A DNA stretch of 64,000 bases from Tulasnella sp. 424 (lineage: Eukaryota > Basidiomycota > Agaricomycetes > Cantharellales > Tulasnellaceae): positions 19,791 through 83,790 of the forward strand of contig WSUB01000174.1 in NCBI GenBank assembly GCA_019633425.1, read 5' to 3'. Every line of letters starts with the position of its first letter. The first letter of the stretch is position 1. The translations under genes and the position numbers were made by a program. Positions 38,488 through 50,823 of the stretch are shown piece after piece. The notes beneath the pieces were generated by a model. It was not told where the DNA came from, did no database searches, and saw only the letters and a list, made by a program, of their open reading frames with translations.

Positions 38488-39079
38488 TTTTGATTCGCCA
38501 GATTTGGAATCTCCGCTGTAGATGTCACGTGTTAATCAATCGCATTTAACCACCTCGTACATATAGCACTTGGATGAGAACGTGCTCACAGGGACTGGGT
38601 TAATTCGAAGTGAACGAGAAGATATGGGTCAAGGGAAGGAACGAGGAATCGCCGCAAGTTTATACGTCTTCTGTGAAATGAAGTGAGACGAGAAAGCCTG
38701 GCTTCATAACAAATGGCGTTTGGGTGGTGAGATAGGGTTATGGACAAGCGTTCCTTCCATCCTTGAGGCAGCGAATTCTATCAACGGAACTCTTGGTTCT
38801 TGCTTTCCTATTATATCACATGCCTTTCCTTTAACGCACGCATGATCTGATCGAGCAAGTATATCAACACTCATGATCGATATCGACAGTACTACAACCT
38901 AGTCTCATGATGGAGGTAGTGTGTTGGGGAGAAAGGGTACGGCACGGTCATTGACTCCAGAGGCGTGTTGTTGCACGAGTGAAATATTCACCTCAACCCT
39001 TCATGTGCAGTCCTCGGACGAAGCAACGTTGCAACGTCGCGAATTTCCCCAATATTGTTGTTCCATGTGCGTCGCACAC
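38488..39079. other. Spacer upstream of NAK-like gene B
   Basis: Homologous to 30070-30600, carrying the putative 5' UTR and promoter. No further gene is seen. Confidence 0.4.
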
Positions 39080-39575
39080 AAATACATGCGAGTTCAAGTA
39101 AAACACGATTGGTGAGGAAAAGAAGACCTCCTATACTCTCCATAATGAGCTCCCTTGAGCTTTGGGGTCGAACACGTTCTCCCAGATTTCCATGAAAGGA
39201 GAGTAAGAGAGCAGAGCGTGTCCTTTCATGCCCCCTCCTCTCCCCAACAAAACGGCGGAGGGCAAAGAGTGACAGGTGGGTGTGGTGGCAGGGTTCAGGT
39301 GATGAGAGCAGGAAGAGAGCGAAGTGGTCAAAATGGCGTGGAAGCTCTGATTGGGTAAAGCGCCAATGAACAAGAAAGGTGTGCTCGTAGAGGAGTGGCC
39401 CTCGAAGTCCACACTTATCGCACCTCTCTCCACTTACGACTTTCTCTGTCAAACCTCCGCACCAAAAACTCGGTCGACATGCCAGCCCATGACCCCTCCG
39501 CATTTCGTTACGATATTCGCCCTAATTTGCCGTCTATCGAGTGTATTCTAAAGACGGGTTGACGCGAACTGTGCC
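39080..39575 (+). other. Copy-B-specific insertion with a 27-residue ORF
   Basis: Relative to copy A, about 490 bases are inserted between cgcacaca and cgtccttatgtaag. The insert includes a small ORF at 39479-39562 starting MPAHDPSAFRYDIRPN. That start reads like a normal protein N-terminus, preceded by possible promoter sequence, but it ends at once. No inverted termini were found. It could be a transplanted gene 5' end. Confidence 0.4.
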
Positions 39576-39649
39576 TTGACGTCCTTATGTAAGACGGCTT
39601 TTCGCAGTCTAAGTTCAAAGAAATCGCCACCAAGCCTTTCCCTTCACAG

Positions 39650-40300
39650 TGCACCCCTCACAGCGTTCTCCAGGACTCACTGGCACCTGCATGAACTTCT
39701 CCACTTCACTTGCCCGGAAATTTCTCAGACCACAGCGATCTGGACAGCTGCTTGCATAAGGGAGATGCGGAGGGAAAGGCTCACACCGGAAGAGACCAGC
39801 GCCGATATCGTCGCCACCCTGCATAAGCACTTACATCCATTCTTGATACTGCTTGTGGAGTCTGGTGCGGAGAAGAGCTTGCTCCCCAGTATGTCTGCTG
39901 CGATTTTAGACCGCTTCATTACTGACAAGCCCACTTCCAGGGAAGGTAATCAATATCTATGTCGGACCTTGTTCTCCCGGACATGAACGGAAGCGGTAGC
40001 TTTCCGTATTGGAAAGGTTATCGAACGGCCAATGGGTTAGCTTGAAAGGCGGAGACTAAGAACCGGTTTATGAATATCGTCATCAGATGCATCGCAAGTT
40101 CGAGGGGGTTTGAGGATCTCGGCAACTGCGCTTCGGAAGCGATGGGAAGGGAGAGGGCTTATAGGCACCGCGGAGTTGGCTCGGTTGAAGTAACCTTGAA
40201 GTTGAACTGAGAACAGAAAAGAAAGGAACCTTCTTCCTCAATCACGCCAAGCCAAAGCAAAAGGACAATTACTCCAACGATAGCTATCACCTGGACCGAG
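39650..40300 (+). pseudogene. ISWI relic (copy 3, strongly decayed)
   Basis: Pieces in ISWI order survive: CPEI..and TAIWTA (from the SDYSDLDS region), EETSADIVATLHKHLHPFL, GAEKSLLP, then traces of the region around the KYE..FEDLSNFKSEAM segment (40085-40150) and of KKGTFF (about 40225). Stops and frameshifts are everywhere. It is followed directly by the intact S28 gene at 40533. This preserves the gene order ISWI then S28 that relics A and B show for the other copies. Confidence 0.7.
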
Positions 40301-40532
40301 TCTATCGTTTCCATTCCTTTTGATTTAACCCTCACACCAAATTCAGTCGCGTTACCCATCAACTTTACCGTCGCCGTTAGTGCCGAGTCGGAGCCATCAC
40401 ATACGCCAAGGGGTAGGAGACGTCCGCATACCAAGTCAGTTAACATCGAGACCCAATAATACCTACATAATTACAAATGTCCAGTTCTGGCGGCATCTGT
40501 GCAATACAAGTTCGTGTAGTCTTTGGGAGCGC

Positions 40533-42608
40533 TCACGCGGACAGAATATCCTTCCAAAACTCCCCTACCGTCTTTGGCATAGAGTTCTTGACGTTCGGAC
40601 GATTTCCGTACCACTCCTCCAACCATCCTTTCACAGTACTTATACCCAAATCTACCACTCGCTTGACGTCTGGATTGAACACCGCTCCCCCGAGGTACCA
40701 GTCCCAGCAATGGTGGCCGCCTTTGACGACCTCGACTTGTTGGTGTGGCGTACTGCGGAACATGGGTGCCCAACGAGAGGAAAGGGATGCTGAGCGCCAA
40801 GGGTCGAATTGTCCGTTCACGGCGAAGAGGTTATTCGCTTGAATGTTCCATCCGCCTCCGTGTGCTGCGTTGTTGCCGGACGTGTCGGGGGTGAAGTTTC
40901 CGGGAGTTCCATCTTCGTTAGGGAACATGTGGTTGCACTAGAGGTCATTCATTAATGTTAGTTGATAGAGTGGATTTATGATTGAGGGACACACCTGTCG
41001 AAGGTTCCACTCTTCAGTTACGAGAGACGAGACGATACTAGAATAGTTCCCTGGGTCGCCGTCTGAATGGAGGGATAGAGGAAACATCAATGCCATTCGC
41101 CTTTTTTTGGGGGATTCGTCGAACGTACCTTGGAACCATCCAAACTCGGTGCATACCATCCAAACCCACTGTCTATCCAACTGGTTGTCAGGCGTCCAGT
41201 CGGTGTATTGCGCCGACGAGTAATTGAAGGTCGAGTAGCATGCCCCTCCTTGTCCAGGACAGTCTCCATTTGGAGCGTTTGCGACTTTTTCGTTTATCCA
41301 TTTGGCGTAATTGTCGAGAGCTGTAGGCATGCCTACTCCATTGGCGGTCATCTCCACTTTGCCATCTGGGTGAGTTTCAATTGCGTCACAGAGTTGGAAG
41401 AACGGATCTTCGCCGGTGTCGTTGTATGAAGTGGCTCTCATGTCTTGCCAGTCACCCATGGTGATGCTTATGGTTCTACGCCACATGTGAAATCAGTAAG
41501 CTACTTCGGAGTCAATGAGCGAACGTTTCTCTCTAGCACGTACTCCCCAAAGTCACCATCTTCAAGGTTCTCAAGACCAAAGGATTTCTTTAGTGTAAGC
41601 TTCTCTTCGTCAGAGCCTTGGAGCAAGATCTGGTCTATGGTCTTGATGGCTGCGGCCATGTCCTTGCTGCAGTTTTTGGGCATTCCTTCTTCGATTGGTT
41701 CGAAGTATTGCCTGTTAAATATAGAAGCACAGAATATGAGTTATACAATTTAGTGAAGAATAGAAAGGAGGGACTGACCAAAAGTCTCCTTGTGCCTGGA
41801 CCGGGGCACTTGATGCCCATGCGGCGGCAAACAAGTTTGGGTACTCCTGTTGGGTATACGCACTGAGCACTCCTCTGTCGGTACAAAGCAAAGAGATTGC
41901 GTCAGGTGGCGGGGAATAAGGGCATCGCGGGGTTAAGCGTACGGGTAGCTGCATCCTAAGTGGACCCACGGCGAAGAGTCAGGGTCGGATGCTACGCTCT
42001 TGCTTTTCTTCCAAGGGAGGGCAACGTTCTCAATAAAGTACTGCCGACGATAAACTGATGAGCAAAGTGTCACAAAATCGTTGCGACAAATAAAGGCACC
42101 GACTTTGGTATCTTCTATGGCTTGATCCACAGTCAAGTATTTCATATTGGCCGTCGTCAAGTTCTGGTACGGAGACGACTTCCCCCAGTACCGATCTAAC
42201 AAACGGAAGGCCAGTCAGCCCGTAGAGAAATCCCGGGATAGATCCAAGTCACTTACGCTCGATGACCACACCAGCTCCACCCAAGCTCATCGTGACGGCC
42301 GTCACAAGCGTGGTTGTCGCGTTGAGCACGATCTGGAAACCCTCGGCACTCTGCTCTCCGGGGTTCATAAGAACAATCGGGGCTCCTTGGCCTGTCCAAA
42401 ACTCGTCACTGAAGAAGTATCGCTGCTTGAATGTTCCAAGTGAAGGGTTGTTATGGTCTAGAAGTTGGTCAAAGTAGTAGCTAGTGTTAATCGAAGTTCC
42501 CCCGTTGTTGGGATCAAGTACTGGTAGGTCGTCATTTATGTCGAGTTGGAATCGAGCTGAGACAAATGTGGCAACGATGAGGGTAACGGAGGAGAGTCGT
42601 AGGATCAT
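40533..42608 (-). CDS. Secreted S28-family serine peptidase 1
   Basis: About 540 residues over several exons. A signal peptide starts at ATG 42608 (MILRLSSVTLIVATFVSA). YYFDQLLDHNNPSLGTFKQRYFF and MNPGEQSAEGF are typical of the S28 (prolyl carboxypeptidase/DPP2-like) family. The nucleophile is in GCSYPG, split by an intron after TAC CC. The acid is in VNGQFDPWRSAS and the histidine in GGHHCWDW. An upstream ATG at 42641 is less likely, because the later one starts directly with the hydrophobic signal. It is the most divergent member of the array and follows the ISWI relic. By family knowledge it cleaves at proline in acidic extracellular or vacuolar settings. Confidence 0.88.
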
Positions 42609-43518
42609 CGTGAGGGGTCGGTCGAGAGAGGGGCGCGGCAAAGAGTGGTGGGGCCAGGCAACCTCGGAGTCTCCTAAAGTAACGTACGAAGCCTTTATAA
42701 GAGGAAACCGCCGTAAGCCGAGAATGGGCGCATTCGAATTGCACCCCCTGTGACAGTGTGTCGTTGGTTTCCATTCCCGATCGCCGGTCTGACCGCATGC
42801 CGAGTGGGGAAAGCATGTTTATGTCCGGTCTGTGAGGATGAATTGCCGCAGCCAACTACCTGTTTGCCGAGCACTCATCGTGGGATTGACGTGTTCGGTA
42901 GGAACCCCGCCGGGAGGAGCTTGGGATCCTGTGTAGATTGCGTGCTATTAGTAACCAGCTCCATGAAATGCAAGTTCGCATAAATCACGCTTTGAAGGCA
43001 CGTGGAACAAGCCACAAGTCGCTACCGTACGAAGAGTACAGCTGCGACATTTTTTCAAAGGCTGTAATAGGATGGAAGAAAAATGCCTGATTGATGCGCG
43101 CGAAACTCCTGGCGGGGTTCGGGCGGGCATCGGTGCCGCGGAGCTATCCGGGTTTGGAACATGTGTGGACAACTGGAAGGGGCCCATGCGGCCTGAGCCC
43201 CCAGCGCCCATCCAAAATTAGACGCAACGAATGTCCAGTAGCTCCATCGAACTTCATCTCGGCATACGTTGCCAAGCGTTTTTACCCATGACAGATCGAC
43301 TGCTTCAGGATGTCGTCTGTGCATGGACTCGTAACGGGCGCTAAGCAGAGCGAGACCGCCGGTCGCTCGCGTTACTGATCGCCAAACTGTCAACCGAGCC
43401 CAGGTAACCGGAATAGAATGTTCACGAGCTAGTACACTCTAGGCAATGCCTAACGTAGGTCCCAAGAAATGTCCGATATCTACACCACATCGATACAAGA
43501 AAAAAAAGGCTCTCAAGC
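42609..43518. other. Spacer between S28 genes 1 and 2
   Basis: Promoter of S28 gene 1 and 3' flank of S28 gene 2. The open frames on either strand show no recognisable domains. Nothing else was seen. Confidence 0.4.
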
Positions 43519-45626
43519 TCAGAGAATACCAGCCCAATAATTGACAGTGCCCTTGGGCAAAGTGTTCGTCACCTTCGGGTGGGCCTTGTACCACTGCTGC
43601 ACCCAGCCTTTGACCGTGCTTACTCCCTCATCGACAACCCGCTTGATATCGCGATCATATCTCGCGCCGTCCAAGTTCCAGTCCCAGCAGTGGTGACCGC
43701 CCTTGATGACTTCAACTTTCTGAAGCTGCGTGTTGCGGAATTTAGGAGCCCAGCGGGATGAGAGCGAGGCCGAGCGCCAGGGATCGAACTCTCCGTTTAC
43801 GACGTAGAGGTTGTTCGCTCGGATGTTCCATCCTCCTCCATGTTTGGAATTGACACCGTACGTATTGGGGTGGAAGTTTCCTAGGGAACCATCGGCGTTG
43901 GGGAACATGTGGTTGCACTACGGGGGTAAAAAACTGTTAGTCCGGCCCGTAATCACGTGGCTCGTGCCGTGACTGTCTCACCTCTCGAAGTTTGTAGTTC
44001 GTCGTGACGAGGGAAGAGACAATGCTGGAGTAGTTTCCTGGATCACCGTCTACCGTGGTGAAAGCGGTGCCATAAGTCAGGAGCTCTCGGGTGGCGAAAC
44101 CACGTGCAACGACTTACCCTGGAACCATCCGAACTCGTTGCAGATCATCCAGTACCACTGTCGATTCGCCTGGTTACCGACCGACCAGTCCTTATAAAGT
44201 ACCGACGAGTACTCGTAGGTCGAGTAGCAAGCACCGCCTTGATTAGCGCCGCACCCAGAAGCATAGTTGTCCAGCATATATTTGGCATAGTTCTTCAGAG
44301 CCGTGGCCAAGCCGACGCCTTTGGCGCTCTTCTCGATGGTTTTATCGGAGTGGGTTTCGATAGCGTCGCAGAACTGGAAGAATGAATCCTCTCCGGAGAT
44401 GGCGTAGGAACTGGCCTGCATGCTTTGCCAGCTGTACAACGGGTAGGCAAGCGTCCTTGACAGAGTATAATGTTCTCAGTTAAGAGAGCGGACTATGGCG
44501 ATCGTGCTCAAGGTACTCACTGTGCAAAGTCGTCATCCTTCAGGTTCTGCAGACCAAACGACGTTTTGAGTGTCTTCTTCTGAGCGCTCGAACCATGCAG
44601 TAGGGTGTTATCAACCGATTTGATCACAGCCGCCACGTCCTTGCTGCAATTCTTGGGCATGCCTTCCTCGATAGGTTCAAAGTACTGCCTGTGAAGTTCG
44701 TTGAACCAAGAATGAACACCTGACCACTATTCCAGAAAGCGTTGCCTCGACTCACCAGAAGTCACCCTGGGCTTGAACCGGTGCGCTGGAGGCCCAAGCA
44801 GCGGCGAACTTGTTCGGGTACTTTTGCTGGGTATATGCACTGAGCACACCGCTACATGGGGTAAAAAAGGGTTCACGTCAATTGTCATCCGGCAAAGAGA
44901 ACCGAGCGAAGCACACTTACGGATAGCTGCATCCCATGTTGACCCACGGAACGACATCCGGATGGGACGAGGTCGCTTTCTTCGTCCACGGAAGCTTGAC
45001 GTGGTCGGCGAAGTACTGCAGGTGGTGCCCATATACATGATCAGCCGTGCTACTAAACTGGCGAGGGGAGGACGTACACTGAGATCCGAAATCGACTGGT
45101 CTACGGTCAAGTACTTAAGGTTGTTTTTGCTCAAAGTGTTGTAGGGAGATGATTTGCCATAGTACCGGTCTGACAACATGAGGAAAAGCGGGGGTGGCGG
45201 GGTTGAGATGCCGTCGAATTTGGTGGGAGAAAACTTTCAAGGGGACTCACGTTCAAGGACGACACCTGCCGCACCAAGGCTCATCATGATCGCTCTCTGG
45301 AGACTGTATGGACTGGTGAGTTCGGCATCAAACCCATCCGCACTCTGCTCTCCCGGGTTACTGATGATAATCGGAGCGCCCTGGTGTGTCCAGAATTGGT
45401 CGGTGAAAAAGTACCTCTGCTTGAATGTACCGCGAGACGGATTGGTGTGATCTATGAGTTGGTCGAAGTAGTGAGGCGTATTCGCCAAGACGTCTACATT
45501 ACTTCCCGCGGGTGGGGGTGGTGGGTTACGGAGAGTCGTCGAATGGAAGGGTGAGGTGTTGTTACTAGCTGAAACGAATGAAAGGAATGTTGTAGCGAGT
45601 GTGAAAAGAGTGGAGGAAAACAACAT
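43519..45626 (-). CDS. Secreted S28-family serine peptidase 2
   Basis: The signal peptide MLFSSTLFTLATTFLSFVSA begins at ATG 45626 and is followed by a proline-rich linker, then HYFDQLIDHTNPSRGTFKQR. All catalytic elements are present: GCSYPG across an intron, GEFDPWRSAS, GGHHCWDWN. The cysteine-rich middle (GCGANQGGACYSTYEYSS) and QYFEPIEEGMPKNCSKD match the other copies. Splice sites are GT..AG throughout. The C-terminus is NYWAGIL. It differs from copies 3-5 in its N-terminus and promoter. Part of that promoter and exon 1 is repeated in inverted orientation at 49985-50332. Confidence 0.88.
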
Positions 45627-46304
45627 CTCGAGAGATGTCGAGGGAAACAAATGCGCCAAGAGCAGATAGGGGAATAATTGAGACGACAAGCTGAGCTTGG
45701 GGATCTTTTAAAGACTCGCCGGGGTTTATACGTGGCGTATTTTTAGTCCTGAGAGACCGATAATTGTCGGTACCGATGAGGCTCGGGATGCTCCCTCCGG
45801 GCCCCGTCGTTTTGCGGTGTTTGGAACCAGCCACGCATTTCAACACTCCGATGCCAAATCATCGCAACGAAAGTTAAGCCACCTGGCCAAGAGAAATTTT
45901 GACAAGAGAGGTGAAGCGCCGGGCTAGTCTAGTTGTGGGAAGAATTCTGAATAAAGATAGAAAATCCCCCTGAGTGAACACGACGACGGAGCTCCCAGGC
46001 AACTCGTAACTTACTGCACAGCCAGCACTGGCGGAGGAAAAAAATTCCCGGGCGCGGCATTTAATCGCGGATTGGGAAGGAAATGTTCCAAATAGCTTGG
46101 GTACGTCGCCACGGTAACGCTATTTTTGGCAATACTTCTTGGCAGCTACCTGTAGGGAGGGCCCGTGGCATCTCTTGGCGATGCAGTTGAGCGCTCAAAT
46201 CGTGAGCCGCCCATGGTGAGCATTGGACAAGTCGGGGTTCGAGAGAAAAAAAAGAAGGGGTGGTCGCATGTGCGTTGTGCATTCAACCGAGGATCAAACA
46301 GGGT

Positions 46305-46990
46305 CCGAAATCTACTCGCACGTGCACCTCCCCCGAAAGACCAACCTTTCAGCAGTCTTCTCATCCCTAAGTACCCTTTACTTGCAGTTTTCCCTCTCTG
46401 ATCCGCATTTGGGTTCGTGAGTGGCCAGTGCGACTCGGGAGCCCAATTTAAAGCAAGAGAGCTCAGAATTTGTCTCATGAGTCATGCCGCTTGCCACGAA
46501 CGCGATTGTGCACCAGTATATTCACTGGACCCTGTATTTTGGCTTTCGGACAAATCTGGCCAACCCGACGTTACAATCTATCCTTGTATATACGTATGCG
46601 ATGGATACTATACACAACAAGCCTTATATAGAAAGCTCTTCTTCCCGAGTGTCTGGATAGATACCGCGCGTCTCTCGGTCTATGATGTCCGAGAACAGAA
46701 ACCGAGGCCGGCGATCGCCAAGCATGCCTGACTCCAATCAGTAGCGCTCGCTGGCATCCTAAGCAGCGGCATTGGTAGCATAATTCTTTCTAGAATTCTG
46801 TGAACTCACTTCTAATTCTCTCATCGAGGCTCCCCAAAAACCAAAACAAGTCTAGATGGTCGTCCAGGCTGGTACAAGTCTCTACGAGCTACCATTGTAT
46901 TTAGACGTACACCTAGGCCTTACTGGTACATGGGATAAAAGTCCAAAGAAATGTCCAACGTTTACACGAACACGAACCCCTACAAATAAA
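46305..46990. repeat. S28 intergenic repeat, unit 1
   Basis: This spacer 3' of S28 gene 3 is repeated at 50333-50820 and 54282-54900. Common landmarks are ggttcgtgag followed by cagtgcgactcggga, the segment with cagaatttg.ctcatg, and caaagaaatgtccaa before the stop codon. It shows the duplication unit is gene plus spacer (about 3.8-4.1 kb). No gene is seen inside. Confidence 0.7.
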
Positions 46991-47004
46991 CACAACTCTC
47001 AAGC

Positions 47005-49089
47005 TCATAGAATGCCAGCCCAAATATCGACTTTTCCTTTAGGCATAGAGTTTTCCACATTCCGATGCTTCCTATACCACTGGCGTACCCAGCTTCTGAC
47101 CCTCTTGATTCCCCGATCGACCACGCGCTTGACGTCGTGGTCGTAGTACGCGCCGTACAAGTTCCAGTCCCAGCAGTGATGTCCGCCCTTGACGACTTCA
47201 ACTCTTTGATGCGGGGTGTTGTGGAACTTGGGAGCCCAGCGAGACGAGATCGAGGCCGAGCGCCATGGGTCGAACTGTCCGTTCACGACGAAGAGGTTTC
47301 TCGCTCGGAGGTTCCATCCGCCATGTTCAAAGTTGTTCCAGAACGTATTGGGGTGATAGTTTCCGGGGCTTCCGTCGGCGTGGGGGTACATGTGATTGCA
47401 CTACAACGTGAGGCGGTTGGTTGCTGTCAGTCGAAAAGCGAGGTGTAACACGTGACGTAACGCTCTCACCTGTCGAAGATTGGAGCCTGGAGTTACAAGG
47501 GAAGAGACGATACTCGAGTAATTTCCTGGGTCACCACCTGGAGTTGTGGGAGAATACAGCGAGTCAGGACATCTTTCCCGGTGGGGCATAACTGATTCGA
47601 CGCACCCTGGAACCACCCAAACTCGTTGCAAACCATCCAGAACCACTGGCGGCCCGGTCCCTTACTGACTGACCAGTCCGTGTACATATTCGAGGTGTAA
47701 TCGTAGGTCGTGTAGCAACCACCACCTGGAGCGCCACAGCCAGAAGCAACGTAGGTCTTGATATACTTGGCAAAGTTGTTCAGAGCCGTGGGCATGCCGA
47801 CGCCGTTGGCCGTCTTTTCGATCGTTCCGTCCGGGTGGGTTTCGATCGCGTCGCAGAATTGGTAGAACGGATCCTCTTTGGAAGTAGCGTAAGAACTCGC
47901 CTGCATGCCTTGCCAGCTCCACAACGGGCGGGACAGCGTCCTGGAAAAGGATTTCCGCAATGTCCATCAAGGAACATCCACAGTGACTATTTTCGGAATA
48001 CTCACCTCCCAAAGTCGTCGTCCTTAAGGTTGTACAAGCCGAATGCCCGCTTAAGTCTTTCTTTAAGCACGAAACCACTCAGCAGCGTCTGATCGATTTT
48101 CTTGATCGCAGCGGCGAGGTCCTTACTGCAGTTCTTGGGCATACCCTCTTCTATAGGCTCAAAGTACTGCCTGGGGGAAACGATGAGTCCCCCGACCACC
48201 ACGAGCAACGGACGTCGTGAACTCACCAGAAGTCGCCTTGAGCTTGAACGGGTGCGCTCGAAGCCCACGCAGCGGCGAACTTATCGGGGTACTTTTTCTG
48301 AGTGTATGCGGTAAGCAGGCCACTGGTAGAGCAAGGCGCCCACGTCAGCTCCAGCCCGTCGGCAAGGACGCAACAGAAGCACACTTACGAATAGCTGCAG
48401 CCTAGGTTGATCCACGGAACCACATCCGGATGTGATGACGTCGCTGCCTTGGTCCACGGAAGCTTAACGTTTTCGATGAAATACTAAGGGAAGCGCCCAA
48501 AGCGCGTGATCAGCCGGAGCACAGAAGCTGTGCTTAAAAGTTCAACTCACTCTGGCATCTTCAATCGCTTGGTCAACGTTCAAGTATCTCAGGTTGGCCG
48601 TACTGAGCGTCTGATATGGAGATGATTGGCCCCAATACCGATCTGACCATGGAGGGGTCAGAGACCGTTGAGCTCGATCGAGGACCTTGTAATTGGCTTA
48701 CGTTCCATGACAACACCGGCGGCACCCAAGCTCATCATCAGCGCTCTCTGAATACTGGCCGGACTGGTGAGTTCGAAAGCGAATCCGCCCGCGCTCTGCT
48801 CTCCCGGGTTCATGAGTACAATTGGCGCCCCTTGGCGGGTCCAGTACTGGTCGCTAAAGAAGTACATTTGCTTGAAGGTACCGAGAGAAGGGTTGTAGTG
48901 ATCTATGAGCTGGTCAAAGTAGTGGGGGGTGCTAGCTAAATCTGTCATTGGGCCGGTCGTTGCTGGGGGTGGAGGCGGGGGATCATAGGCGCCAAAAGGA
49001 GGGAAGCCTTCGCCATGCGAATCAGCCAAAACGGATGAAAAGGGTATCGAGCAGGCAGCAAGAACCAAGAGGAACAAGGAGGAAAACAT
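47005..49089 (-). CDS. Secreted S28-family serine peptidase 3
   Basis: Start at 49089 with signal peptide MFSSLFLLVLAACSIPFSSV. HYFDQLIDHYNPSLGTFKQ, MNPGEQSAGGF and GCSYSG (nucleophile, Ser instead of Pro after Tyr) follow, with GQFDPWRSAS and GGHHCWDWN. The frame is open through all predicted exons. One intron (48173-48230) is almost identical to that of gene 4. Another (about 47545-47607) is closer to gene 5. This indicates conversion between neighbours. Probably secreted and active on proline-containing peptides. Confidence 0.87.
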
Positions 49090-49984
49090 CTCGAGAGATG
49101 CCGAGCTGGGATGAAGCAGCCAAGAATGAGAAGGGGGAGATGTCTAAGATCATAGCGTTCGCTTGGCAAAAGGTTTATAAATGACCACGATCGATTATTT
49201 TAGAGTGGCAGGGCAGTTCTACGGGGCGATGAACTCTCGGAATCGATCGTGGCTTGGCATTGCCCCCGAATGCCTCACGCGACCTGCGATATTACTCGCC
49301 GGCTAACGTTCGTGGTTGAGGCCCTTACTGGGAAAATATGTTGATATTGACGCCTTGTCTACATGGCCAGGATACGTATGTACTTGGAAACCATCCATAG
49401 CGGGCGCCACCGTGATCGGCCAACGACACGGAGTGACGTGTCCTGAAAGATGCCTAAATAATATTCGATAAGGAGTTTCAATCTTCAGTAGCCACTAATG
49501 GAGAGTTTACCTTGGCAAGGCAGAGTTAAAGCGCTTACGGGCAGTGCGGAGAGGAAAGAATTGAGAGTGTCGCCTTTGATCTCAGCTCGATGAGGCAATG
49601 CGATTAGCATAGGAGTCAAGATGAGCTCCACACTCCATCCCAGTGTATTTGTAGCCATGGGACCTGCCAAGGAAACTTAAATATTCCGGGACCTGCCAAG
49701 TGGCCAGAAATAGCGTTATCGTAGTTACGGGTCCCAAGCTCTCCGTTGCATTTCCTTCTTGATTTGGGATTAAATGCATCGCCCGGAAGATGTTTCTCTC
49801 CACTAAAGCTGACTGTAAGCTATTGGACAGGAAGCTCAGTCATCATGTACGTTCCGGGAGAGCTTTCTATCTGCTCCTCGGAATACTCGTCAGGACGAAA
49901 CCCGGGCTTCACCTCCCTTATCAGATTCTTTCTTAAGCAGGTGAATTGACTTGCGTTGTATTGGCATTGCATTGCAGTGTTGAT
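49090..49984. repeat. S28 upstream repeat, unit 1
   Basis: The promoter side of S28 gene 3. Its blocks ccgtgatcggccaacgacac and cgcttacgggcagtgcggag recur upstream of gene 4 (about 53250-53410) and in weaker form upstream of gene 5 (about 57300-57440). Conserved promoter blocks suggest the array genes are expressed under similar control. No gene is seen. Confidence 0.55.
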
Positions 49985-50332
49985 ATTCGGCTCCTAACAC
50001 CGCAAAACGACAGAGGTCCCTTGGACCGGGAGGGAGCCGCATCCCAAGCCCCCATCGGTCCCCACACTTACGGGTCTCTCAGGACTAGATGGCTCGTGTA
50101 AAGCACAGCAAGTCTTTAAATGCCCTTCACCAAGGTTAGCTTGTCGTCTCAGATATTCCCCTATCGACTCTTGGCAGATTCGTTTTCCTCAACATCTCTT
50201 TGTTTCCCCCACTCTTTTCACCCTCGCTACCCCATTCCTTTCATTCGCTCAGCTAGTAACAACACCACACCCTTCCATGCGACGACTTTACGTAATCCAC
50301 CACCCTCACCCTCACCCTCGACCGTTGATTCG
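49985..50332 (+). pseudogene. Inverted promoter and exon-1 fragment of an S28 gene
   Basis: On the plus strand this matches the minus-strand promoter and first exon of S28 gene 2: ggtccct..gggagggagc and cagctagtaacaacacc. It encodes SASNNTTPFHATTLRNPP, compared with SASNNTSPFHSTTLRNPP in gene 2. It is opposite in orientation to every gene in the array. It stops after the proline-rich linker and joins the intergenic repeat at about 50332. The signal-peptide ATG is lost. Confidence 0.75.
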
Positions 50333-50820
50333 CACCTTGGTTCGTGAGCGGCTAACGCGACTCGGGAACCTAAGTTGAAACAAGAAAGTTCAGAATTTGC
50401 CTCATGGCTCTTTCCACAACACGATTGTGCAACAGTATTTATTGGGTCTGGTGTTTTGAGTTCAGGACCAATCTACCCTTTTACGGAGATAGTGACCGTA
50501 CACAACAAGCCTTGTATCTAGTGCTTGCGGGTGTCCGGTAGACGCCGTGTACGTGTCTCATGTTCCGAATCCAGTAATCACCCCTCACTGTCATCGCCAG
50601 ACTACCCTAAGCAGCGGCATTGGTAAAATTTTTTTTTCTGTGAACTTGGTTCTAATTCTCTCGTCTAGGCTCTGCCCAAACCAAAGCAAGGCAAGATGGT
50701 CATTGAGTCTGCTGCAAACTAGCTTTACATTAGCCGTACACCCTAAATGGTACATGGAATGAAAGTCCCAAGAAACGTCCAACGTCTACGCAAACACCCT
50801 ATAAGTAAACACAACTCTTA
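50333..50820. repeat. S28 intergenic repeat, unit 2
   Basis: Partner of 46305-46990 and 54282-54900. It starts at the breakpoint with the inverted fragment, so its left end is shorter than in the other two units. Confidence 0.65.
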
Positions 50821-50823
50821 AGC

